Shown: positions 16,501 through 24,530 of the stretch, one piece after another
Position numbering within the stretch: position 1 is the first letter of the stretch
Layout: each line of letters starts with the position of its first letter
Assembly (NCBI RefSeq): GCF_001423295.1
Contig: NZ_LMNG01000014.1
Location: 2,755-44,412 of the forward strand
Direction: 5' to 3'
Source: Methylobacterium sp. Leaf112
GTDB taxonomy: Bacteria > Pseudomonadota > Alphaproteobacteria > Rhizobiales > Beijerinckiaceae
Length of the DNA stretch: 41,658 nucleotides
The notes under the pieces: model-generated
Told to the model about the DNA's origin: nothing
What the model saw: only the letters and a program-made list of their open reading frames with translations
The model's database searches: none
Position numbers and translations under genes: made by a program

Positions 16501-16725
16501 AATGCCGGCGAGCTGCACCTCCAGGGGAATGGTGATGTAGCGCTCGATCTCGTCGGCCGATTGCCCGGGATTCTGCGTGATTACGTCGACGAGCGGCGGC
16601 ACCGGATCGGGATAGGCCTCGATGTTCAGCTGCGTGTAGCTGGCGTAACCCAGCCCCAGCATCGCGAGGAACATGAGGAACACCAGCACGCGCTGGCGCA
16701 GGGCGAAGACGATCAGGCTGTTCAT
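13561..16725 (-). CDS. CzcA/CusA-type heavy-metal RND efflux pump
   Basis: 1054 residues, normal for RND pumps. The inner-membrane trimer exports cations using proton flow. The heavy-metal subfamily signature is clear in TM4: GAIDFGLIVDATVIMVEN with Asp394, Asp400 and Glu407. The first transmembrane helix and the tyrosine-proline start (IEAYPDPVPPLVDV, about residues 35-48) fit CzcA/CusA. Two large periplasmic loops each split into porter and docking subdomains, and twelve transmembrane helices are predicted from the hydrophobic pattern. Which metal (Zn/Co/Cd, Ni or Cu/Ag) cannot be decided; I see no run of methionines characteristic of the CusA relay. It lies 72 bp after the adaptor and 113 bp before the outer-membrane gene. 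Confidence 0.9.
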   Translation of the reverse strand: MNSLIVFALRQRVLVFLMFLAMLGLGYASYTQLNIEAYPDPVPPLVDVITQNPGQSADEIERYITIPLEVQLAGIPNATVVRTISLFGLSDVKVQFNYNFTYQEALQRVLNRLSQLPPLPGGAQPQISPTSPVGEIMRYKVTGPAGYSSTELKTLQDWVLQRRFKAIPGVVDVTAFGGKTKEYEIAVDLNRLQAQGLTLVQLVTALNNSSINVGGQTLNVGEQSAVVRGIGLIRDMDDIRDTMLTQVAGVPVLVRDVADIRVSNAPRLGIVGHDGQNDIVEGIVLMSRGGKSLPTLKLVEAEIDKINASGLLPPDVKVERIYDRSGLIHTTTHTVMHNLVFGVILVFVVQWVFLGSLRSAIIVAATIPFALGFAILILVLRGDSANLLSLGAIDFGLIVDATVIMVENVFRHVAEPEHSEGQEAPGGLTGRLGTIAIAGAEVNRAIFFSATIIIVGFLPLFTLTGVEGHIFGPMAKTYAYALIGGLLATFTVSPALSALILPKHVEERDTLVVRLLRFGHVIILRFGLRNKVLSLLVVAAMLGASAIAARTLGLEFLPKLEEGNLYIRGTMPASISLEAGNAYVERLRKMVSDVPEVVTVLSHQGRPDDGTDATGFFNVEILAPLKPIDQWRAGLDKETLVRTLSKQLDDAFPGIEFNFSQYIEDNVQEAASGVKGENSVKIYGSDLTELTRTAEAVKASLAKIPGIADLSVFASLGQPTVRIDIDRRKAARFGLTPGDVNTTVQAAIGGQTAGDLYEYGSDRHFPMRVRLASEYRSSLATIRNITIGAPNPAGGVIPVPLSEIATVELTSGAAFIYRENQERYIPVKFSVRGRDLGGAVLEAQSRIAQEVPLPAGFHLEWVGQFTNLQDAVARLSVVVPITIALIALLLYVNFASLTDMLLTLSVIPMAMIGGIFALALTLTPFSISAAIGFIALFGISTMEGVILLSYYNQLLDEGWERGAAVWHAANVRMRPVMMTCVAACVGLLPAAVSTGIGSQVQKPLALVVVGGIMLAPNLILVIVPILIGLFSRRKPAPGMRPPEAAHAAAREAYA

Positions 16726-16797
16726 CGCGCGCGGGTCATGGTCGGCCGATCGGGGCTGGGAATTTCTTGGGGGACGGTAAGGGTCGTGCGGTCCGGC

Positions 16798-18093
16798 TCA
16801 GGACGCCTTGTCGCCGCTGACGGCGCGATCCATGAACAGGGCGCCGCGGGTGACGATCTCCTCGCCCGCCTTGAGCCCCTCCACCACCTGCACCATGCCC
16901 TGGCCGGCGAGGCCGAGGGTGACGGCGCGGGCCTCGATGGCGCCGTCGGGCCGGGCGACCCAGACCTGGGCGCGGCGGCCCTCGTAGACGATGGCGGAGG
17001 GCGGGATCGCCGGCGCGGTCTGGCCGGGGCCGGTGAAGATCGTGAAGGCGGCGAACATCTCGGGCTTGAGCACCCGGTCGGGGTTCTCGACCTCGCTGCG
17101 CACGGCGAGGCGCCGGGTCGCCGGATCGAGGGAGGCCGCCATGTAGTCGACCTTGCCCTTGAAGGCCCGCTGGCCGAAGCCCGCCACCCGGGCCTCAATG
17201 TCCTGGCCGAGGCGGATCTTCGGGATCTCGCTCTCGCGCACGTTGGCGACGAGCCAGACCGTCGAGAGGTCGCCGATGACGAAGACCGGCTCGGCCGAGG
17301 TGCTGAGATACTGGCCGATGCCGACCTTGCGCTGGACGATGGTGCCAGCGATGGGCGCGCGCAACTGCGTCTCGGCGCTCAGGGTGCCCTTCTTCTCGTA
17401 GGCGGCGATGTCGGCATCCGACTTGCCGAGGATGCGCAGGCGGTTCTTTACCGCCTCCAGGCTCGCCTCGGCGGTCTTGAGGTCGCTCTGGGCGCCGATC
17501 ACGTCGTTCTGGGCCGACTGGTAGTCCTTCAGAGCCACGGCTTTGGCCTGGAACAGCTCCTGCTGGCGGGCCGCGATGGTCACGTCGAGCTTCAGCAGGG
17601 CGGTGGTCTTGGCGATGGTGTTCAGCGCCGCCTGGTAGTCGCTCTGGGCCTGGACCATGTCGGTGGCCTCCATGGTCAGGAGCACGTCGCCGGCCTTCAC
17701 CTCGTCGCCCGCCCGCACCAGCACCTTGGTGACCCGGCCCGCATAGGGCGAGGTGACCGGCACGTTGTCGTCGTCGTTGAGGGCGATGCGCCCCTCGGCC
17801 GTGCCCTCGGGCCGGAACGTCACGGCCCGGACGGGGGCGATCTCCAGGGCGGTGCGCTGGGCCGGGTTCGGGCGGAACACCCGCGCGACGGTGTCGGCGC
17901 GGCCGCCGACGGTGTCGGCCGCCTCCTCGGACGGGCCGGAGATCTGGGCCATGCGCTCGCGCACCGTGGTGAGCACCCATCCGGCGAAGGCCGAGTCGCG
18001 CTCCGACCAGGCGACGGCGCCGAGACCGGCGCAGATCACCAGCCCGAGCAGGACGATGAGTTTGGAGATGCCCTTCCGGGGACCTGTGGACAT
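16798..18093 (-). CDS. RND efflux periplasmic adaptor (CzcB/CusB type)
   Basis: 431 residues from the ATG at 18093. An upstream in-frame start would put a 32-residue charged stretch before the membrane anchor, so I reject it. The anchor or signal is residues 9-27 (KLIVLLGLVICAGLGAVAW). Then come the biotinyl-lipoyl hairpin (SPYAGRVTKVLVRAGDEVKAG), a long alpha-helical hairpin (to about residue 230) and the second lipoyl half (LRAPIAGTIVQRKVGIGQYL), followed by beta-barrel and membrane-proximal domains. This is the HlyD/MFP order. It bridges the RND pump and the outer-membrane duct. First gene of the operon. Confidence 0.9.
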   Translation of the reverse strand: MSTGPRKGISKLIVLLGLVICAGLGAVAWSERDSAFAGWVLTTVRERMAQISGPSEEAADTVGGRADTVARVFRPNPAQRTALEIAPVRAVTFRPEGTAEGRIALNDDDNVPVTSPYAGRVTKVLVRAGDEVKAGDVLLTMEATDMVQAQSDYQAALNTIAKTTALLKLDVTIAARQQELFQAKAVALKDYQSAQNDVIGAQSDLKTAEASLEAVKNRLRILGKSDADIAAYEKKGTLSAETQLRAPIAGTIVQRKVGIGQYLSTSAEPVFVIGDLSTVWLVANVRESEIPKIRLGQDIEARVAGFGQRAFKGKVDYMAASLDPATRRLAVRSEVENPDRVLKPEMFAAFTIFTGPGQTAPAIPPSAIVYEGRRAQVWVARPDGAIEARAVTLGLAGQGMVQVVEGLKAGEEIVTRGALFMDRAVSGDKAS

Positions 18094-18321
18094 GGCGGCA
18101 CTTTCCGGCGGTCGGCGCGAAGGCGTTCTCGAGGGGGGCTCGTCCCGTTGCCGGGTCGTATCCCAAGGACGGGATTCATGACGGCGCAATGACGCCGGAA
18201 TGGGGGCACGGACAAAAGCCCGTGATCGCCAGCGGCTAACCCATGTTAGCCTCCGGGCCGGCGCCGACTGTGTCTTCGGCCGTGTCTTGCCGGTTCCGGC
18301 CGGGCGTCGTGCGGGCCACGT
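18094..18321 (-). promoter_or_regulatory. Promoter region of the efflux operon
   Basis: A 228-bp gap between the adaptor start and the 3' end of the fusion porin. It must contain the efflux promoter. The only clear signal is the inverted repeat at 18234-18251 (listed separately). No regulator gene is next to it. Confidence 0.45.
18234..18251. promoter_or_regulatory. Candidate operator: perfect 7-bp inverted repeat
   Basis: GGCTAAC-CCAT-GTTAGCC is a perfect dyad with a 4-bp spacer, about 140 bp upstream of the efflux adaptor start. The size suits binding by a dimeric regulator. A weak terminator hairpin of the porin transcript is the alternative, but there is no T-run. Confidence 0.45.
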
Positions 18322-20430
18322 CTAGAAATCCGCGTGCAGGCGGGTGCCGAAGAAGTGCGCCGGGCCGCGGTCCCGGTTGTAGGCGGGGTTCGCCACGAAC
18401 TGGTAGTCGGCCGTCAGCACCAGGGCCTTGCCGAGGCTCAGCGCGTAGTAGGCCTCCACCGCCCGCTCGGGCGCGTAGGTCAGCCGCCCGTCGCCGATGA
18501 GCAGGCCCAGCCCCCCGTTGGCGAAGTAGTCGCGGTGGGACGGCGAGAGCTGGTTCATGGACGTGCCGAGGCCGACGGTGTCGCTCGGGCGGCCCCATTG
18601 GCTGCCCTTCAGGGAGACGCCGCCGGAAAAACTCCGGTCGATGTCGGTGAAGGACAGGTTCTCGTTGCGCCCGTCGGCGGCGCTGGCGCGGGCGAACACG
18701 CCGAGATCGTCGGTGACCGCCTGTTCGAGGTTGACGTAGACCCCGCTCTTGCGGCGCGGGCGCCGGGTCGCCGCCACGGCGTCGTTGATGTCGTCGAAGG
18801 TGCCCGCCTGGGCGAGGCCGACCACCTCGCGGTAGCGCGCGCTGTTGCCGACGTTGGAGAAGGCACCGAGGCGCAGCTTGCCCGGCCGGTCGAGGAACGG
18901 CAGCACGTGGCGCTCCTCCAACTCGATGGTGAAGCCGCCGCGCTCGAACACCCGCGGGTCGAGCACGTCGCTGGACGGCTCCTTCGGCACCTGGGTGTAG
19001 GCGGCCCGCAACGCGAATTCGGCACGGTTGTACTCGACCAGAATCCCCTGCGTGTAGCCGGGCAGGTTGGCGGGGAAGTCCCAGGCCGCCGAGCTCCACA
19101 GGCCCCAATTGGCGAAATCCACGCGCGGGTCGTGGGCGTAGCGGTTGCCGTCGAAATAGTCGCCCATGGCGAACTTGCCGGCGATGAATGTGATCCGCTC
19201 GACGTCGTAGGTGTTGGCGATCTGGTTTGGGCCGTCGGGCAGGGTCTCGGTCTCGCCACCGAGACCGAAGGTCTGGCGCACGAAGTAGCGGGCGGAGCGC
19301 AGCTTCGGGAACGGCGCCCCGGCCTTCTGCGCCTCGCCGTTGGTGAAGCCGGCGACCCCGAGGGTGCGGCTGAGGCCGAAGCCCTGGGAGAATTCCGGGT
19401 TGTAGTAGAGCTCGGTGCTGTCCGTGAGCTTCAGGCCGAGGAACAGCGTCGCCGTGGTCGTCGCCTGCGCCTGGTGCGGCACGAGGCTGTTGGGGCCGCT
19501 GTAGGGCGCACGGAACCCCGCCACGGCCTGGTTGAAGAACGTGGTCTGGCCGTGGAGCGAGAAGCGCTCGCCGAGCACCGGGCCGGATTCTTCCGCCTCG
19601 TCGGGCAGGCGCAGGCCGCCCGGATGCCAGCTCAGGCGCGCCATCACCTCGTTGGCGATGAAACCGGCCCGGGTCGAGACCGGGCCGCCCGCCGCCCCCG
19701 GCACCGTGCCGAGGTCGAACCGGCCGCTGCCGCCGAGATCGTTGTAGCGGTAGTCGATCCCGAGGCTGAAATGCTCGGAGACGGCGAACTGCACGCCGGC
19801 CCCGAGGGTGAAGCCGAGATAGGTGCGGTCGCGCCGCGCGGTGCCGACCGCGCCCGTCGCGGGGTCGGGATAGGTCGCGAGGAACCGCGCCTCGGCCCCC
19901 GTGAGCCCGAAGGTGGCGTAGATCAGCGACCGCTCGAAGGCGACGCCGAGGCGCCCGCGCACGGCGCCCAGCACGTCGGACTTGACCCGGATGAGGCTGA
20001 AGGCCGGATCGACGGCCTCGGTGCCGAAGCCCGGCGCCGTCGAGGCCACGGGTCGCTTGAGGTTGCTCCCGAAGAGGTCGGCCTCCACGCCCGCGAGCCA
20101 CGGGCCGGTCTGCCAGTTGTAGCCCGCGAAGGCGCCGCCGACGGCGGTGGTGGCCTCGCGGCTGCGGTCCGAGCGCCCCGTCGCGTCCCCGGTCCGGAAG
20201 GCCGGGACGCCCCGGCCCCCGACGGTGGTCCGGCCGAAATCGAAGGCGCCGAACGAGGCCCCGGCGCTGCCCTCGAGCCCGAGATAGACGCCGCTCCAAT
20301 CGACGAAGGCGGGCGCGACGCGGGGTGCGGCGGCCAGATCGGCGGCTCCGGCCGCCGGGGCGAAGCTCAGGCCGACCGCCAGCGTGGTCGCCCCCGGGAG
20401 CCTGCGGAACGAACGGGGAAGGAACGGCAT
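18322..20430 (-). CDS. Outer-membrane porin: Omp25-like N-terminus fused to an OprB-type C-terminus
   Basis: 702 residues from the ATG at 20430. Signal peptide to about residue 29 (cleavage near GAADLA). Residues about 40-250 match the rhizobial Omp25/Omp31-type eight-stranded barrel (starts DWSGVYLGLEG, strands such as RTYLGFTLGAGVQFAVSEHF). From about residue 275 the sequence becomes an OprB-type carbohydrate porin (SLHGQTTFFNQ, later FGTRLHADF at the end). This two-barrel arrangement is known in Bradyrhizobium/Methylobacterium-type bacteria. OprB porins let sugars and small solutes through the outer membrane. It is divergent from the gene at 20772, with 341 bp between. Confidence 0.85.
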   Translation of the reverse strand: MPFLPRSFRRLPGATTLAVGLSFAPAAGAADLAAAPRVAPAFVDWSGVYLGLEGSAGASFGAFDFGRTTVGGRGVPAFRTGDATGRSDRSREATTAVGGAFAGYNWQTGPWLAGVEADLFGSNLKRPVASTAPGFGTEAVDPAFSLIRVKSDVLGAVRGRLGVAFERSLIYATFGLTGAEARFLATYPDPATGAVGTARRDRTYLGFTLGAGVQFAVSEHFSLGIDYRYNDLGGSGRFDLGTVPGAAGGPVSTRAGFIANEVMARLSWHPGGLRLPDEAEESGPVLGERFSLHGQTTFFNQAVAGFRAPYSGPNSLVPHQAQATTTATLFLGLKLTDSTELYYNPEFSQGFGLSRTLGVAGFTNGEAQKAGAPFPKLRSARYFVRQTFGLGGETETLPDGPNQIANTYDVERITFIAGKFAMGDYFDGNRYAHDPRVDFANWGLWSSAAWDFPANLPGYTQGILVEYNRAEFALRAAYTQVPKEPSSDVLDPRVFERGGFTIELEERHVLPFLDRPGKLRLGAFSNVGNSARYREVVGLAQAGTFDDINDAVAATRRPRRKSGVYVNLEQAVTDDLGVFARASAADGRNENLSFTDIDRSFSGGVSLKGSQWGRPSDTVGLGTSMNQLSPSHRDYFANGGLGLLIGDGRLTYAPERAVEAYYALSLGKALVLTADYQFVANPAYNRDRGPAHFFGTRLHADF

Positions 20431-20771
20431 CGGGGGTGTCTCGGACGGGCTGGATCGCAGGCCCCGCCGCATTACCCCGGCCGAATGACCCCCGCATGTC
20501 GGGCGGGGACGCGAAATCGAACCGGTGTGGAAGGGTGTCGGGGAAGGGTGCCGGGATTGTATCGGCCGGTCACGCTTTTTCACATGTCTTAATCCCTCGC
20601 CCGGTCGAAGCCGCGTCGGTGGCGCCGGATTGTTGCCTTCGCGCCACGGTCGCGCCGGGAGGCCGCACCTGCGGCAGGACGCCATGCGGCGCGTGCGTTC
20701 GCCCGATGCCATGTCGCCAGATGCTATGTCGCCCGCGAGGGGCGCGGCTGCGGCGGACGATCGGGAGCACG
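20431..20771. promoter_or_regulatory. Divergent promoter region
   Basis: 341 bp with no convincing gene. An A/T-rich patch at about 20570-20595 and a possible minus-strand -10 (TACAAT, 20556-20561) may belong to the porin. A short near-duplicate containing ATGTCGCC occurs twice just before the rightward gene (about 20705-20735). Confidence 0.35.
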
Positions 20772-21638
20772 ATGGGACGAACGAGTGGGGTGAAGGCCGG
20801 GGCCATGGCGGCGCTCGCCCTGGGCGGTGCCGGCATGGCGGCGCCGGTGCGGGCCGGGTCGTCGGCGCAGCCGGGCCAGACCGTGGGCCTGCCGGCCGGC
20901 GCGCCATTCGCGGTCGGCCTGTACTTCGTCAACACGTCGAGCTTCGGCATCCGCAGCACCGAGCCGCGCGGCACCGAGCTCAACATCAACCTGCCGAGCT
21001 TCATCTGGGCGACGCCCTGGACCGTGGCGGGCGGGCGCCTGCAATTCGTCGTGCTCCAGCCCATCGCGGCCTCGAGCACCCGGGGTGCGGCCTACCAGAG
21101 CGGCTTCGGCCAGACCCTGCTGGCCGGCCAGATCGCCTGGACCCTCGGCGAACACGTCCATGCGAGCTACCTGCTCGGCGCCTACCTGCCGAGCGACACC
21201 CGGATCGTGATCCAGAACGCGGTGCTGCACCAGCGCTTCGCCGTGACCTACAACGGCGACGGCCTCAACCTCACGGCGCACGCCCTCTACGGCACCGTGC
21301 TGGAGACGGTCTCGCCGCTGGGCACCGCGTATTACCCCGACTTCCTCAACCTCGACCTCACGGCGACGAAGAAGTTCGGGAAGTGGGAGGTCGGCCCCGT
21401 CGCCTTCGGCTCTACGGATCTGCCGACGCGCAACCCCGCCTACAAGCGCCAGGGTCAGGTCGCCGTGGGCGGCCTCGTCGGCTACGATTTCGGCCCCGTG
21501 AACCTCCAGGCCTATGTCACCCGCGACGTGGTCCAGAGCAATTACGGCGGCCGCGACACCCGCGGCTGGCTGCGCGCCATCGTGCCGATCTACAAGGACG
21601 CCGAGGCCGCCCCGTTGCGACCCGTCTTCGGGCGCTGA
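20772..21638 (+). CDS. MetA-pathway-type outer-membrane protein (COG4313-like)
   Basis: 288 residues from the ATG at 20772 (GGGAG upstream). A signal peptide covers about residues 1-32 (AGAMAALALGGAGMAAPVRA). The remainder alternates amphipathic beta strands with glycine turns and ends in aromatic/hydrophobic residues, as in the family annotated as MetA-pathway of phenol degradation transporters. These are predicted outer-membrane channels for hydrophobic compounds; experimental function is limited. The last residue is Arg rather than the usual Phe/Trp. It is convergent with the YeeE gene, 7 bp apart. Confidence 0.75.
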   Translation: MGRTSGVKAGAMAALALGGAGMAAPVRAGSSAQPGQTVGLPAGAPFAVGLYFVNTSSFGIRSTEPRGTELNINLPSFIWATPWTVAGGRLQFVVLQPIAASSTRGAAYQSGFGQTLLAGQIAWTLGEHVHASYLLGAYLPSDTRIVIQNAVLHQRFAVTYNGDGLNLTAHALYGTVLETVSPLGTAYYPDFLNLDLTATKKFGKWEVGPVAFGSTDLPTRNPAYKRQGQVAVGGLVGYDFGPVNLQAYVTRDVVQSNYGGRDTRGWLRAIVPIYKDAEAAPLRPVFGR

Positions 21639-21645
21639 TCCGCGT

Positions 21646-22941
21646 CTACGCCAGAAGACGTGCCCGTCGCCCGACCCACAGGGTGCCGGCCGCACCCGCA
21701 AATAGGGCGAGGCCGAACACCCAGCCGGAGACGGCGCCGGCCATGATCCCCGACAGCAGGGTGCCGACGCTGCAGCCGAGCCCGGTCATGGCGCCCCAGC
21801 CGAGGAGGAGCCCGCCGATGAGGCCGCGCCCGATCTGGCCCGGCGTCGGCAGGGCCGGGCGGAACTGGCCCGCCGCGAGGGCCGCCGCGAGGGAGGCCAG
21901 CACGAGGCCGCCGACGAACAGGCCGTTGGGCGTCAGCACCGCGTCCCGCACGGCCGTGGCGCAGCCCCGGAACGTATCGAGCCCCTCCAGGCGCTCGGGC
22001 AGCAGCCCGAAGGCCCCCGCCGCCTGCCGGCTGCGTCCGCCGATCTCGGCCGTGACCCCGAGGGGGCCGACCCGCAGGTAGGCGAGGGTCGCCAGCGCCC
22101 CCACCGCCAACCCGCCGAGCCAGACCGGCCAGCGGACGACGAACACCGCGTGCCAGGGGCTCGTTGGCGGCGGGTGGCTCTGCGGCAGGTGGCTCTGCGA
22201 CAGGTGGCTCTGCGACAGGTGGCCCGGTGGCGCCACGGCTTCGGGCGCCGGCAGGCGGCGCAGCAGGAGCAGGGCGAGGGCGCCGAGCACCGCCAGGGCG
22301 GCGACGAGGCTCCCGGCGTAGCCGAGGTGGCGCGGCAGCCACAGGACCGGCGCCTCCGAGACGCTGGCGAGGTAGAGCGGATTCCAGGTGGCGAACCCGA
22401 GGGCGAAGCCGAGGCCGGTGCCCAGCAGCGCGAACGGCGCCGTCGGCGAGCCTTCGCCCAGGCGGTAGAGATGCGCGCCGATGCAGGAGCCCGAGATCGC
22501 CATGCCGGCCCCGAACACCGCGCCGGCGAGCACGAGCACCGGTCCCACCGGGCCGATATGGGCGTCGGGCGGCAGGCGCGCGCCGGACGGGTCCGGCATC
22601 CAGGCGCCCAGCACCACGGTATAGCCGGCGATTCCCGCCGCGAGGGCGGCCAGGATGCCGAGCATCCCGCGCGGATCGCCCGTGACGAGGAGGTCGCGCC
22701 ACTGGCAGTAGAAGCAGAAGCGGCTGCGCTGGAGCACGAAGCCGAACAGGGCGCCGAAGGTCAGGGACAGGGCGAGCCGCCCGCCCCCCGGTTCGCCCGC
22801 GAGGGTGTGGGCCGCAAGGGCGAGGCCGCCCGCGATGGCGAGCGCCCCGGCGACCCGCAGGGGGGCGCCCCCGTCCGTCCGGACGGAGACGTTCGATGGG
22901 GCGGACGGCGCAAGGGGGCGCGCCGCGACGCCGTCGCTCAC
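21646..22941 (-). CDS. YeeE/YedE-family sulfur transporter
   Basis: 431 residues from a GTG at 22941 that overlaps the rhodanese stop (GTGA). Family members carry sulfur (thiosulfate) across the membrane via conserved cysteines. Cysteines at the expected spots are visible: Cys76 and Cys79 (RSRFCFYCQW), Cys153 (ISGSCIGAHL) and Cys390 (GLGCSVGTLLSG). About ten transmembrane helices. A hydrophilic loop between the halves (about residues 235-255) contains repeated SHLSQ units. Coupling with the rhodanese implies that imported sulfur is passed to it or released from it in the periplasm. Confidence 0.85.
   Translation of the reverse strand: MSDGVAARPLAPSAPSNVSVRTDGGAPLRVAGALAIAGGLALAAHTLAGEPGGGRLALSLTFGALFGFVLQRSRFCFYCQWRDLLVTGDPRGMLGILAALAAGIAGYTVVLGAWMPDPSGARLPPDAHIGPVGPVLVLAGAVFGAGMAISGSCIGAHLYRLGEGSPTAPFALLGTGLGFALGFATWNPLYLASVSEAPVLWLPRHLGYAGSLVAALAVLGALALLLLRRLPAPEAVAPPGHLSQSHLSQSHLPQSHPPPTSPWHAVFVVRWPVWLGGLAVGALATLAYLRVGPLGVTAEIGGRSRQAAGAFGLLPERLEGLDTFRGCATAVRDAVLTPNGLFVGGLVLASLAAALAAGQFRPALPTPGQIGRGLIGGLLLGWGAMTGLGCSVGTLLSGIMAGAVSGWVFGLALFAGAAGTLWVGRRARLLA
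22173..22217 (-). repeat. 15-bp tandem repeat in the transporter loop
   Basis: Three units of 15 bp (22173-22187, 22188-22202 and 22203-22217) with one mismatch, plus a decayed fourth. They encode SHLSQ/SHLPQ repeats in a loop between the two transporter halves. In-frame period, so unit number can vary without harm. Confidence 0.85.
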
Positions 22942-23906
22942 TTGCCGCCCCAGACGGTCCCGGCGAGGTTCACCACGGGCACGCCGACGGTGTTGCCGTA
23001 CTCGGTCCACGAGCCGTCGTAGTTGCGGGTCGGGTAGCCGAGGATGCGGCTGAGGACGAACCATGAGTGGCTGGAGCGCTCGCCGATGCGGCAGGAGGTG
23101 ATGATCGGCTTGGTGCCGTCGATGCCGGCCGCCGCGTAGAGGGCCTTGAGTTCCGCCGGAGACTTGATCGTCCCGTCGGCGTTCACCGCTTTGGCCCAGG
23201 GCACGTTCACCGAACCGGGGATGTGGCCGGCGCGGATGGCGAGTTCCTGCACCCCGGCCGGGGCGATCACCTTGCCGCTGAACTCGTCGGGCGAGCGGAT
23301 GTCGAGGATCTGTTCGTCGCGCTCGCGTTTGGCCACCGCCAGCACGTCGGCGAGGCGGGCGCGCAGGGCCGGCGAAGCCGGCGTGACGGCGAAGGCCGAG
23401 GCCGCGACCTCGGGGTTGCGGGTGTCGAGGGGGCGCTTCTCGGCCTCCCACTTCTTGCGTCCGCCATCGAGCAGCTTGACGTTGTCGGTCAGGCCGTACT
23501 GGGCGAACACCCAGGCGCCCCAGGCGGCGAACCAGTTGTTGTTGTCGCCGTAGAGCACCACGGTGGTGTCGCGGTCGATGCCCAGCCGCCGCACCAGGGC
23601 GGCGAACTTGTCCGGCCCGGCGATGTCGCGGCTCACGGTCTCGACGAGGTCCGTGTGCCAGGCGACGTTCTGGGCGCCGGGGATGTGCCCGCGCTCGAAC
23701 ACGCCCGGATCGACGCTGACCTCGACGATGCGGAGCTTCTTCGCCTCGAGGTTCTTCTCCAGCCATTCCGTGGAGACCAGGGGGCTCGCCGTAGACTGCG
23801 CGGCGTTCGGTTGGGTCGCGGCCACGGGCTCCTGCGCGGCGACCCCGAACGCGGGTGTGAGCACGGTCAGGGCGAACGCGAACAGGCAGGCGGATTTTCG
23901 CAGCAC
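22938..23906 (-). CDS. Exported two-domain rhodanese (thiosulfate sulfurtransferase)
   Basis: 322 residues. I use the GTG at 23906 because GGAG lies 8 nt upstream and the chain then opens with a proper signal peptide (LRKSACLFAFALTVLTP, cleavage near VAAQ). GTGs at 23915 and 23930 are alternatives. The N-terminal rhodanese domain (about 45-160) is inactive: it has YGDNNNW where a catalytic loop would sit. The C-terminal domain carries the active loop SCRIGERS with Cys272. It transfers sulfane sulfur, most likely from thiosulfate, in the periplasm. It is translationally coupled to the YeeE transporter. Confidence 0.9.
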   Translation of the reverse strand: MLRKSACLFAFALTVLTPAFGVAAQEPVAATQPNAAQSTASPLVSTEWLEKNLEAKKLRIVEVSVDPGVFERGHIPGAQNVAWHTDLVETVSRDIAGPDKFAALVRRLGIDRDTTVVLYGDNNNWFAAWGAWVFAQYGLTDNVKLLDGGRKKWEAEKRPLDTRNPEVAASAFAVTPASPALRARLADVLAVAKRERDEQILDIRSPDEFSGKVIAPAGVQELAIRAGHIPGSVNVPWAKAVNADGTIKSPAELKALYAAAGIDGTKPIITSCRIGERSSHSWFVLSRILGYPTRNYDGSWTEYGNTVGVPVVNLAGTVWGGK

Positions 23907-23930
23907 GGGAGACACTCCGGGATCGCACAC

Positions 23931-24211
23931 AGTCTCCCGAACCCCCCGGTGCGACCGGGAGATTCGAGACCTGCAAGGTCAGGATCGGCCTCGCCGCCGG
24001 ACGCCTGATTTCGCGATGGGAGGATCACTGATCGGACCAGCAGTGCGGCGGCGAACCATCGACAATGTCGCCTTGCCGCATGCATCAAGTCAAAGGAATG
24101 CTGTTCTGTATTACGTTCGGGTGCAGCAAGTCTATCGCCCCAAAACCCTTGGTTTCATGAAGGATTATCTTGGCGGCTCGAACGTGCGGCCGTTCGGGGA
24201 GCCAATCGCCC
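23931..24211. promoter_or_regulatory. Intergenic region, promoter of the rhodanese operon
   Basis: 281 bp with no gene. The middle (about 24060-24170) is more AT-rich than its surroundings and probably holds the leftward promoter. A GTTC-N8-GTTC pair at 24103-24118 has the wrong spacing for a LexA box. Confidence 0.35.
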
Positions 24212-24454
24212 TCAGCGCTCGACCCGGAGGCTCCCGACGAAGCGCCGCGCGACCTCGCGCACGGCCTCGTCGTCGCGCTCGTCCGCCGGACCCTTGTCCC
24301 AGAGATGATCGAGGCTGCATTCGAGATCGTCGAGCAGTTCGGGATGACGCTGGGCGAGGAACCGGATGGTTCCGAACAACAGGTGTTCGACGGCCATCTC
24401 GCGGCGTCGGGCGTCGATGATCTGCTGGGCGGGGTCGGCGCTGTGCTGGCTCAT
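24212..24454 (-). CDS. Small acidic helical protein of unknown function
   Basis: 80 residues, no signal or membrane segment, so cytosolic. It is strongly charged and helical (QQIIDARRREMAVEHLL, LLDDLECSLDHLWDK, DDEAVREVARRFVGSL). ATG at 24454 with GGAA upstream. It lies 76 bp after the DUF6894 gene on the same strand, with no terminator seen between. It may therefore share the LexA-controlled promoter at 24874. The function is unknown. Confidence 0.65.
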   Translation of the reverse strand: MSQHSADPAQQIIDARRREMAVEHLLFGTIRFLAQRHPELLDDLECSLDHLWDKGPADERDDEAVREVARRFVGSLRVER

Positions 24455-24530
24455 GGCGTTCCAACCGGCGGCCCCGGCCCCGGGTTCGACGGGCGGCCTC
24501 CCCCATGATGCCGCATGGCGTCCCGGGGGG

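Noticed and set aside
13522..18192. Open reading frame of about 1550 codons opposite the efflux operon
   Set aside because: It is antisense to three clear efflux genes. Its translation is low-complexity His/Asp/Gly/Arg-rich, as expected from GC-rich third-position mirroring. No domain is visible.
24103..24118. GTTC repeat pair as a third LexA box
   Set aside because: The spacer is 8 bp instead of 7, and no gene starts at a suitable distance.
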